A stretch of DNA of 64,000 nucleotides from Verrucomicrobiaceae bacterium. GTDB taxonomy: Bacteria > Verrucomicrobiota > Verrucomicrobiia > Verrucomicrobiales > Verrucomicrobiaceae. Location: NCBI GenBank assembly GCA_027490195.1, contig JAIXYN010000024.1, forward strand, positions 62,001 through 126,000, in the 5' to 3' direction. Position numbers and translations under genes: made by a program. Positions 1 to 7,369 of this stretch are shown one piece after another. The notes under the pieces are model-generated. The model was given only the letters and a program-made list of their open reading frames with translations, ran no database searches and had not been told where the DNA came from. Position 1 is the first letter of the stretch. The number at the start of each line of letters is the position of its first letter.

Positions 1-2
1 AG

Positions 3-1109
3 AAACTGCTCGCGATGGGCGTGCGTGATTATCCTTCCACTCCATCGAGCGGACCACCCACCAAACCGAAATCGGTGGAGGAGACGTTTCAGATGATCGC
101 GGGTCGTCCTGCACAGTTCAGTTCGATCAATGACAGCCCGTTCTTTGCCCGTGGTGATGTGGATAAACCCGGGGCCAGAGTACCACGTGGATTTGTCAGC
201 GTGATCGCTTCGAAAACGCCCTCCATTCCTGCAAAAGAAAGCGGACGCCGCGAACTGGCCGACTGGCTTGTGGCAGATACCAACCCGCTCACGGCGCGTG
301 TGTTTGCCAACCGCGTCTGGCACTGGCTCTTTGGCCGGGGTATCGTCTCCACGGTGGATAACTTTGGCGCAATGGGCCAGCCGCCATCCAATCCAGCACT
401 GCTCGATCATCTGGCCCTGCGGCTGCAAAGCGGCGGATGGTCGATGAAGTCGCTCATCAAGGAAATCGTCATGAGTCACGCCTATCAGTTGGCTGCCACG
501 CACGATGCGAAGAATTTCGAGGCTGATCCAGAAAACACGCTTGTCTGGCGCATGACTCCGCGCCGACTAGACGCCGAATGCATTCGAGATGCGATGCTGG
601 CCGTCAGCGGTGGTCTGAACCTCGAGGTGCCCGTTGGCTCTGCCGTTGCCCAGTACGGTGATGGTGTAATCGGGGGATATCCCATCAAGAGCCTGCGCGC
701 GCCACTCAGTGATGAGCCCTTTCTCACTGCGAGCAGTGACTTCCGTAGTGTCTATCTGCCTGTTCCTCGCAATGCGGTGCCCGACGCTCTTACGGTCTTC
801 GATTTCGCCGAACCCAGTGCCGTGAACGGCAGCCGCGAAGTGACCACGGTGCCGTCGCAGGCCTTGTATCTGCTGAACAATGACTTCGTCGCCAAACAGG
901 CCAAGCGCTTTGCTGATAAACTCCGTTTGTTGCCGGAAAACCAGCGTGCCACTGCTGCCTTCAAACTTGCATTTGCGCGAGCACCCACGGCCAATGAGGT
1001 CAAGGCCGCGCAACGCTTCTTCGCCGACTACCCTCGGCTCGACAACGACGTGCTGACGAGCTTCTGCCGTGCCCTGTTCGGCAGTGCTGAATTCCGCTCC
1101 ATTGACTGA
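3..1109 (+). CDS. DUF1553 (PSD1) protein, 3' part, cut by window edge
   Basis: The frame is open to the left edge, so the N-terminus, where PSCyt1 and DUF1549 heme domains would normally lie, is outside the window. The visible 368 residues carry DUF1553 hallmarks: RRELADWLV, then NRVWHWLFGRGIV, FGAMGQPPSNPALLDHL, a GWSMKSLIKEIV helix and PRRLDAECIRDA. The tail has the usual VPSQALYLLNNDFV block and ends in FGSAEFRSID. The family is known from Planctomycetota and Verrucomicrobiota but has no established biochemical role. A Tat-exported DUF1501 gene starts 4 nt after the stop, the standard pairing for this family. Whether this copy carries heme motifs cannot be seen here. Confidence 0.9.
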   Translation, partial: KLLAMGVRDYPSTPSSGPPTKPKSVEETFQMIAGRPAQFSSINDSPFFARGDVDKPGARVPRGFVSVIASKTPSIPAKESGRRELADWLVADTNPLTARVFANRVWHWLFGRGIVSTVDNFGAMGQPPSNPALLDHLALRLQSGGWSMKSLIKEIVMSHAYQLAATHDAKNFEADPENTLVWRMTPRRLDAECIRDAMLAVSGGLNLEVPVGSAVAQYGDGVIGGYPIKSLRAPLSDEPFLTASSDFRSVYLPVPRNAVPDALTVFDFAEPSAVNGSREVTTVPSQALYLLNNDFVAKQAKRFADKLRLLPENQRATAAFKLAFARAPTANEVKAAQRFFADYPRLDNDVLTSFCRALFGSAEFRSID

Positions 1110-1113
1110 TGTC

Positions 1114-2460
1114 ATGAACACTCGACGCAACTTTCTCCAAACCAGCGGTGTCGGCTTCGGCTGGCTCGCGTTTCAAGCTCTGGCTGAGGCGGAGCCTGGA
1201 ACTCCACTGTCCGTGAAGCAGCCGCATTTCAACGCGACTGCCAAGCGCGTGATCTTCCTCTGCATGCGCGGTGCGCCATCGCATGTGGACACCTTTGATT
1301 ACAAGCCGAAGCTCACGGCTGCGTCTGGTAAAGATGGCCGCGCACCGGGCACCAAGCTGCATGGCTCACAGTGGAAGTTTGCACCACAGGGTCGAAGTGG
1401 GCTGCCGATCAGCGAGCTGTTTCCGCATCTTTCAAAGCGTGCGGATGATCTGTGTCTCATCAATTCGATGCACACCGAGCTGCCCGCGCATGCGCAGTCG
1501 TTTTTGAAGCTGCACACTGGCAATGCGCAGTTTGTGCGGCCCTCGCTGGGTGCCTGGGCTCTCTACGGTCTCGGCACAGTGAATGAGAACCTCCCAGGTT
1601 TTGTCACCATAGCGCCGCCGTCGTTGTTCGGCGGTGCGCAGAATTACGGCAGTGCCTTCCTACCCGCGATTTATCAAGGCACACGCATCGGTGTCGATGC
1701 ACGTCCGATTGCGAATGCGCAGGTGCGCAATATCGCGCCGCCCGTCAGCAGCACGGAGCAGCGCAAGGAGATCGAGCTTGTGCAGGCATTGAATCGCGAA
1801 AAGCTGCAGCGCGACCAGGTTAATCCTGAGATCGAGGGCACCATCGAATCCTTCGAGCTCGCATTCAAGATGCAGAGCGAGATGCCGAAGGTGATGGATC
1901 TGACGAAAGAAACTAAACAGACACTGTCCGCCTACGGCATCGGCGAAGGCAATGCTACGGATGACTTTGGCCGCAAATGCCTGCTCGCACGGCGCATGGT
2001 GGAGGCGGGTGTACGCTTCGTGGAGGTCACCCACAGCGATTGGGATCATCATTTCAAAATCTCCAAAGACCTGCCCGCTACCTGTGAGGCGGTGGATCAG
2101 CCGATTGCCGCGCTGCTGGCGGATTTGCAATCCCGTGGCCTGCTCAAGGACACGCTTGTCGTATGGTCCGGTGAATTTGGGCGCACCCCGCATGGCCAAG
2201 GTGCCGACGGTCGCGATCATAACAGTAAAGGTTTCACGGCATGGATGGCCGGTGGTGGTGTCAAAGGCGGCATGCGCTACGGCAGCACGGATGATCTGGG
2301 TTACGAGGCGGTGGAGGACAAAATGCACACTCATGATCTCCACGCCACGATCCTGCACCTGCTCGGTCTCGATCATGAGCGGCTGACCTATCGCTACGCC
2401 GGCCGGGACTTCAGGCTCACCGATGTGAAAGGCAGCGTGGCGAAGAAAATCATCGCATAA
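1114..2460 (+). CDS. DUF1501 protein, Tat-exported
   Basis: A 448-residue DUF1501 protein, an alkaline phosphatase/sulfatase-like fold with no proven substrate. The ATG at 1114 is chosen because it puts a twin-arginine signal (NTRRNFLQTSGVGFGWLAF) at the N-terminus; an upstream in-frame start at 1069 would overlap the preceding gene. Family blocks are in order: KRVIFLCMRGAPSHVDTFDY near residue 50, RPSLGAWALYGLG, VWSGEFGRTPHGQGADGRDH and AWMAGGGVKGGMRYGSTDD, then the C-terminal HDLHATILHLLGLDHERLTY. It follows the DUF1553 gene by 4 nt and is surely co-transcribed with it. By inference it works outside the cytoplasm together with that partner. Confidence 0.92.
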   Translation: MNTRRNFLQTSGVGFGWLAFQALAEAEPGTPLSVKQPHFNATAKRVIFLCMRGAPSHVDTFDYKPKLTAASGKDGRAPGTKLHGSQWKFAPQGRSGLPISELFPHLSKRADDLCLINSMHTELPAHAQSFLKLHTGNAQFVRPSLGAWALYGLGTVNENLPGFVTIAPPSLFGGAQNYGSAFLPAIYQGTRIGVDARPIANAQVRNIAPPVSSTEQRKEIELVQALNREKLQRDQVNPEIEGTIESFELAFKMQSEMPKVMDLTKETKQTLSAYGIGEGNATDDFGRKCLLARRMVEAGVRFVEVTHSDWDHHFKISKDLPATCEAVDQPIAALLADLQSRGLLKDTLVVWSGEFGRTPHGQGADGRDHNSKGFTAWMAGGGVKGGMRYGSTDDLGYEAVEDKMHTHDLHATILHLLGLDHERLTYRYAGRDFRLTDVKGSVAKKIIA

Positions 2461-2468
2461 ATCATTTC

Positions 2469-2879
2469 ATGAATACACGCCATTACTCATGTCGCGCCTT
2501 CTTGCGGGGAACCGGCGTTCCAATGGCCCTGCCTTGACTGGAGTCTTTCAGTGTTTGGGGAGATGAACCAAAGCGTGACAAGCCTGCCAGTGAGGCGGCG
2601 GTTCGTCTGTCAGTGACCTTTTCAGGCAATGGCTTCCATTCGAAAGTGTGGTGGGCCAATGGCGCAGGGAAGGGGAATATTCGACCAGGTGTCCACTCTT
2701 GTGCTTGCGTGTGAAAAATCGAACGCGTCGGTGCACAAAAACTACTCGAGGCTCCATGGTGGACGTACCCACGACTGCAAAGACAAGCCCGAGCGCCAGA
2801 TGTGCCGCCTCTTCATGTCGATGGTGGCAGTACCCGAAGATTTTTTGGCGATGCTAAAATCATGCTGGAAGAGGTTTGA
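2469..2879 (+). pseudogene. Decayed DUF1552 gene (N- and C-terminal scraps)
   Basis: From the ATG at 2469 the frame reads MNTRHYSCRAFLRGTGVPMA, a Tat-type start typical of DUF1552 proteins. It is broken by TGA at 2535-2537 where the family has Trp (ALP-W-LES). Past that stop it still reads LSVTFSGNGFHSKVWWANG, a recognisable DUF1552 segment, until TGA at 2712. A second piece in another frame reads KDKPERQMCRLFMSM around 2790-2823, then after a frameshift RRFFGDAKIMLEEV, resembling the family C-terminus, ending with TGA at 2877-2879. The roughly 300 residues between are gone. Point nonsense, frameshift and a large internal deletion make this a dead gene. The family assignment is from recalled motifs. 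Confidence 0.7.
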
Positions 2880-2917
2880 ATAACGCGCGTTTCGCTTTCC
2901 AGTCCTGATCCCACCCT

Positions 2918-4729
2918 ATGCCCACCATCACCGCAGAGAAACTCCAGGCTTCCTATGACGTGGTCATCGTTGGTTCGGGGGCAGGGGGAGGGCAGACGGC
3001 TTATACGCTGACGATGGAGGGCCTGAAGGTTCTCATTCTGGAGGCAGGACGTTCGTTTGATGTGCCGTCCGAAGTGGCGATGCTGCAACTGCCAAGTCAG
3101 GCCCCGCTGCGCGGAGAGAAAACGCCGGACAAGCAGTACGGCTTCCACGATTGCTCGATCAACAGCGGCTGGGAAATTCCGGGCGAGCCCTACACGAATG
3201 CGAGCAAGGAGCCAGCAGACCAGTTTCGCTGGTGGCGGCAGCGCATGATGGGCGGGCGCACCAATCATTGGGGGCGCATCGCATTGCGCAACGGGCCGTA
3301 TGATTTCAAACCACGCACGCGCTTTGGCCTCGGCTTCGACTGGCCGATCGGGTATGAGGATATAGCGCCTTACTACGACAAGGTGGAGATGCTGATCGGC
3401 GTCTTCGGCACGAATGAAGGCTTGGAAAACTCGCCGAATTCATCGCCGGGTGTATTGCAACCAGCGCCCAAGTTACGCGTTGGAGAACTCTATGCGCAGA
3501 AGCATGGCAAGAAGGTCGGCGCGCATGTGGCTTCGATTCATCGTGCGGTGCTGACGAAACCGCAGGATGCAGACACTCTCCCAGTCAAGCTGCACCCCGG
3601 GAATGCGAAGGCTCAAAGCATCCTGGCGGACTCCATGCGCACAAGGTCACCCTGCTTTTGGGCGACGGACTGTCATCGCGGCTGCGCGATCCGGGCGAAC
3701 TACGATTCCCAGACAGTGCATCTGCGGCCCGCGCTTGCCACGGGGAACCTCGACATCCTGCCAAACGCGATGGCTCGTGAGGTCACGCTCGACAAGCAGG
3801 GCAAGGCCACTGGCATCACGTTCATCAACAAGACAAATGGCAGCGAAGGTCATGCCAAAGGACGTGCCGTGGTGCTCGCTGCGAGTTCACAGGAGTCAGT
3901 GCGATTGCTGCTGAACTCGAAGTCGAATGCGTTCCCGCAGGGACTCGCGAATTCCAGCGGCAAGGTGGGCAAATACGTCACGGATTCGGTGTCGAGCAGT
4001 CTCAGTGCCTACATTCCGGCCTTCGAAGGTATGCCGATTCACAATGAGGATGGTGCTGGTGGTCCGCACGCCTATGTGCCGTGGACGCGGCATGCGCAGA
4101 ATGGCAAAGGCGAACTGGGTTTTCCCGGAGGTTATCATCTGGAGTTCACCAGTGGCCGGCAGATGCCATCACTGACGGTGCTGAACGGCATCGAGAGCAA
4201 GCTAGGGCACGAAGGCGTTTTGTTTGGCGCAAAGCTTAAACAGGAAGCACGGCGCTACTATGGCAGCAGTTTGGGCTTTGGCGCGCAAGGCACCATGTTG
4301 CCCAATGACGGCTCCTTCTGCGAACTCGATCCCGAGTTGAAGGATCAGTGGGGCATTCCCGTGCTGCGCTTCCACTGGAAGTGGACGGAGTTCGAACTCA
4401 ACCAGGTGCGACATCAGCAGCAGCACATCCGTGAACTGCTCGAAGCGATGGGTGGCAAGGTGGCGGCGAAAGCTGAGGCGGATGTTTCGAAGTTGATCAA
4501 GCGCGGTGGCGAGGTGATCCATGAGGTCGGTGGTGCGATCATGGGCGCTGATCGCGAAACCTCGGTGACGAATCAGTGGAGCCAGACCTGGGATGTGAAG
4601 AATCTCTTCATGGCCGATGGTGCCCCCTTTGCCAGCACGGCGGACAAGAACCCCACGCTCACCATCATGGCGCTGGCATGGCGCATGGCCGACCATCTGA
4701 TGGACGAAATGAAGAAAGGAAACATCTGA
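2918..4729 (+). CDS. GMC family oxidoreductase (FAD-dependent sugar/alcohol dehydrogenase)
   Basis: A 603-residue flavoprotein of the glucose-methanol-choline family. The FAD dinucleotide fold is at residues 13-45 with the GSGAGGG loop at 19-25, followed by LILEAG. The conserved GGRTNHWGR stretch lies around residues 111-119. The C-terminal GMC_C domain has HEVGGAIMG with the likely catalytic His535, and ADKNPTLTIMAL with Asn578. There is no export signal of its own. The next gene encodes a Tat-exported gluconate 2-dehydrogenase subunit 3-like protein and starts inside this stop codon (TGATG), so the two are translationally coupled. By analogy with known membrane-bound sugar dehydrogenases the pair would oxidise a sugar in the periplasm. 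The substrate is unknown. Confidence 0.92.
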   Translation: MPTITAEKLQASYDVVIVGSGAGGGQTAYTLTMEGLKVLILEAGRSFDVPSEVAMLQLPSQAPLRGEKTPDKQYGFHDCSINSGWEIPGEPYTNASKEPADQFRWWRQRMMGGRTNHWGRIALRNGPYDFKPRTRFGLGFDWPIGYEDIAPYYDKVEMLIGVFGTNEGLENSPNSSPGVLQPAPKLRVGELYAQKHGKKVGAHVASIHRAVLTKPQDADTLPVKLHPGNAKAQSILADSMRTRSPCFWATDCHRGCAIRANYDSQTVHLRPALATGNLDILPNAMAREVTLDKQGKATGITFINKTNGSEGHAKGRAVVLAASSQESVRLLLNSKSNAFPQGLANSSGKVGKYVTDSVSSSLSAYIPAFEGMPIHNEDGAGGPHAYVPWTRHAQNGKGELGFPGGYHLEFTSGRQMPSLTVLNGIESKLGHEGVLFGAKLKQEARRYYGSSLGFGAQGTMLPNDGSFCELDPELKDQWGIPVLRFHWKWTEFELNQVRHQQQHIRELLEAMGGKVAAKAEADVSKLIKRGGEVIHEVGGAIMGADRETSVTNQWSQTWDVKNLFMADGAPFASTADKNPTLTIMALAWRMADHLMDEMKKGNI

Positions 4730-5373
4730 TGAGCACTCCCGACGACCTCCCACGCATGGACCGCCGCAAGGCGCTGCAATGGATGCTCAGCGCCACGGCG
4801 ACCATGACTGTGCGTGATCCCAGTCTCTTCGCGGCTGACCCAGGTCCCATCAAAGCCCAGGGCTACGGGCCTGATCCCGTCATGGTGAAGATTTACAAGC
4901 CCGGTGAGGTGTGGCCGCTGACGCTTGCCGTACCTCAGCGCCGCACCACACGCGCCCTGTGCGATGTCATCATGCCTGCGGATGAAACTTCACCCAGCGC
5001 CTCGACTCTCGGTGTGCCAGACTTCATCGACGAATGGATCAGCTCGCCCTATCCTGCACAGGCAGGAGATCGACGTCTCGTGCTCGAAGGCCTGCAATGG
5101 ATCGATCAGGAATCAAAGACCCGTTTTGGCAAAGCCTTCGCCGATCTCACGCTGGAACAACAAACGGCGATCTGCAGTGATCTCGCCGCCGCCAAACCGC
5201 AGCCTGCACACAAGAAGGCCGCAACTTTTTTCAAACGCTTTCGTGATCTGACCGCCGGCGGCTACTATACCACGCCCGATGGCATGAAGGCCATCGGCTA
5301 TGTGGGCAACATGCCTTCAGGCACTTTCGAAGGGCCTCCCATTGAGGCGCTGAAGCACGTGGGCCTCGCTTGA
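4729..5373 (+). CDS. Gluconate 2-dehydrogenase subunit 3-like protein, Tat-exported
   Basis: A 214-residue small subunit. The ATG at 4729 overlaps the stop of the GMC gene by one base. The N-terminus has MDRRKALQWMLSATATM (Arg12-Arg13), a twin-arginine-like signal. The mature part begins near residue 35 and shows the subunit 3 pattern, TRALCDVIMPADETSPSAS, then GVPDFIDEWI and HKKAATFFKRFRDLTAGGYY. In known systems this subunit accompanies the FAD subunit across the membrane by hitchhiking, and a cytochrome c subunit takes the electrons. No such cytochrome subunit is adjacent here; the heme-type PSCyt proteins of the island are possible substitutes, which is inference. Confidence 0.88.
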   Translation: MSTPDDLPRMDRRKALQWMLSATATMTVRDPSLFAADPGPIKAQGYGPDPVMVKIYKPGEVWPLTLAVPQRRTTRALCDVIMPADETSPSASTLGVPDFIDEWISSPYPAQAGDRRLVLEGLQWIDQESKTRFGKAFADLTLEQQTAICSDLAAAKPQPAHKKAATFFKRFRDLTAGGYYTTPDGMKAIGYVGNMPSGTFEGPPIEALKHVGLA

Positions 5374-5391
5374 GCTTTGACACACCTCTTT

Positions 5392-6069
5392 ATGACAACA
5401 CTACGCCATACCATTCTCGCTGTTCTCGCCTTTGCCTGCATGTCGATGCAAGCCTCTGCGCAAACCAGCTATCGCAAGGTGCTCTTCCTCGGCAACAGCA
5501 TCACCAAACATGGACCGAAGGCCGACATCGACTGGTCGGGCAACTGGGGCATGGCGGCGAGCACGGAGGCCAATGACTATGTGCACCTCGTTACCAAGGC
5601 CCTGACGGAAAAAGCGGGCAAAGATCCCGAAGCGATGGTCAAAAACATCGCCGACTTTGAGCGTGCCTACGCAGGCTATGATGTGGCGGCCAAACTGAAA
5701 GACGCGGTCGATTTTCACGCGGACCTAATCATCCTCGCCATCAGCGAGAATGTCAGGGAATTGAAGACGGCTGAGGACAAAACCAAGTTCCAGGCCAGTG
5801 TGACTACGCTGCTGCAAACCCTCAAAGGCGAGCACAAGACCACGATTCTCGTGCGCAGTTGCTTTTGGGCCAATGCCGCTAAAGACGAGGCACTCCAGCA
5901 GGCCTGCGCCGCCGTGGGTGGCATTTACGTCAACATCGGCAGCCTGAGCAAAGACGAGGCGAACTACGCGCGCTCCGAGCGCCCCTTCAAACACGCAGGT
6001 GTGGCGAATCATCCTGGGGACAAAGGCATGGCGGCCATTGCAGCAGCCTTGGTGAAGGCCGTGCCATGA
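5392..6069 (+). CDS. Secreted SGNH/GDSL-type hydrolase
   Basis: A 225-residue exported protein. The ATG at 5392 is chosen over an upstream TTG because it opens a Sec signal peptide (MTTLRHTILAVLAFACMSM, cleavage near QASA-Q). Block I of the SGNH fold is KVLFLGNSITKHG with the likely nucleophile Ser36. LIILAISENV sits where the block III Asn region is expected, and the C-terminal NHPGDKGMAAIA holds the probable catalytic His207. Family members are esterases or lipases acting on carbohydrate acetyl groups or lipids; which applies here is unknown. It follows the GMC pair by 18 nt and is probably in the same transcript. It ends tail to tail against the next gene. Confidence 0.85.
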   Translation: MTTLRHTILAVLAFACMSMQASAQTSYRKVLFLGNSITKHGPKADIDWSGNWGMAASTEANDYVHLVTKALTEKAGKDPEAMVKNIADFERAYAGYDVAAKLKDAVDFHADLIILAISENVRELKTAEDKTKFQASVTTLLQTLKGEHKTTILVRSCFWANAAKDEALQQACAAVGGIYVNIGSLSKDEANYARSERPFKHAGVANHPGDKGMAAIAAALVKAVP

Positions 6070-6073
6070 GTTT

Positions 6074-7264
6074 CTAGTGCAACGATTTGAAATAATCAGC
6101 CGCAGCTGCGCGGAATTCGGCTTCGTCGGGAGTTTTGCCGGTGCGCTTGATGCATGCCGCGACGAACTGCCGCGCCCACTGGTAGTAGAGGCGGTGGGTT
6201 TCATAGATCGGCTGTTTGACGCCCTTGTCGTCGATCATCCAGAAGCCACCTTGCTGGCCGTTGGGCTCTAGCTCATTGTTGTACAATTCCCAATAGAGGA
6301 CGAATGGGCAGCCCCATTCCAACGCCGCTTGGATGGTGATGCGTGAAAGGCGGTCCTGTTCCTGCGGCGAATGGTGTGGCTTGCCATTGTGAAAGACAGA
6401 ATAACCGTATTCACCGATGAAGACACGCCTGCCTGAAATGCCAGCCTTTGGCATGAGCTGAGACTCGATGTAGCTGAGCACAGTTTTGATTTCCTCCGGC
6501 TTGGGCTCGTTCGTGACGTCGTAGGCTGAGTAGGAGACAAAATCCACCGGCACCTTGGGGAGTACCTGATTAACCAATGAAGGGCGGCCTTCACGCAGGG
6601 AGATCGTGGGATGATTGACTTCGGTGTAGTGCCAGACCTGGACTCCCTGATGGGGCGTGTCGCGTTTGGCGTCGTCCACGGCACGCTGGCGGGTGGTCAG
6701 CCAGTCGATCATGCCCTGCACTTTTTCAGGTGTCATTTGGGCATCGGCGTTTTTGCTGATGCTGCCACGCAGGAGGTTGTCGCCCTCCCAATGCCCGAGG
6801 TAGAAGGTCTTGCCGGTGCCGCTGTAGGTTTTCAGCAGATGCACCACGAGGGCGTACAGCTCCTGATATTCCAGCTCAGCATGGGCTTTGGAGAAACCTT
6901 GCTTCCATGAAGTGTTCGCGAAAGGCTCCGCCCAGAGCTGGAAATTGGAAAAGTGCATGTCCAGCACCTTGCGATGGCTAGGCTCGTCGCGTGCCAGTTC
7001 CACCAGCGAATGGACAGTTGGGTACTGCTTCGGTTTGGGCCGGAGGTCGAACTTCATGCAGCTCGCCCCCATGGCACGGATGACCTCGGCGGACTCCACG
7101 AGAGGATCCTGGCTGGTGAACTGGTATTTGCCGCCGATGGCCTGGGTGCCGAGGATGTAGTTGAAGCGATCCACTGTGGGCGGCTCGGTTGCGGGCCTTA
7201 CATCGGCCATTCCCACCACGAGCAGCAGAATGGATGCCAGAGACTTGCATTGGGAGGGGGGCAT
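6074..7264 (-). CDS. Secreted TIM-barrel protein, glycoside hydrolase-like
   Basis: A 396-residue protein. The start at 7264 (MPPSQCKSLASILLLVVGMA) gives a short signal peptide; a longer frame to 7417 would run into the divergent gene's coding start and has no signal. The sequence looks like a (beta/alpha)8 glycosidase. Glu160 lies in GHWEGDNLL, Glu215 in WHYTEVNHP and Glu285 in RRVFIGEYGYSV, the last in a typical beta-strand 7 nucleophile setting. The tail FVLYWELYNNE followed by GGFWMIDDKGVKQPIYETHR resembles GH5/GH39-type ends. I cannot assign a named GH family. It is transcribed opposite to its neighbours, back to back with the large PSCyt gene. Confidence 0.7.
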   Translation of the reverse strand: MPPSQCKSLASILLLVVGMADVRPATEPPTVDRFNYILGTQAIGGKYQFTSQDPLVESAEVIRAMGASCMKFDLRPKPKQYPTVHSLVELARDEPSHRKVLDMHFSNFQLWAEPFANTSWKQGFSKAHAELEYQELYALVVHLLKTYSGTGKTFYLGHWEGDNLLRGSISKNADAQMTPEKVQGMIDWLTTRQRAVDDAKRDTPHQGVQVWHYTEVNHPTISLREGRPSLVNQVLPKVPVDFVSYSAYDVTNEPKPEEIKTVLSYIESQLMPKAGISGRRVFIGEYGYSVFHNGKPHHSPQEQDRLSRITIQAALEWGCPFVLYWELYNNELEPNGQQGGFWMIDDKGVKQPIYETHRLYYQWARQFVAACIKRTGKTPDEAEFRAAAADYFKSLH

Positions 7265-7369
7265 GTGAGCTCTCAGAGAAGCACTCTTTTCACATGGGTC
7301 ATCAATTAGGCAGGGATTTTGCCAATTTTCGTGTCCAAAAGCGTATTTCTTGGGCCTTTTACTATCGAC

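Noticed and set aside
1114-2460. DUF1501 as a classical formylglycine sulfatase
   Set aside because: No CxPSR/CxAxR activation motif in any of the six copies, although the fold class is related.
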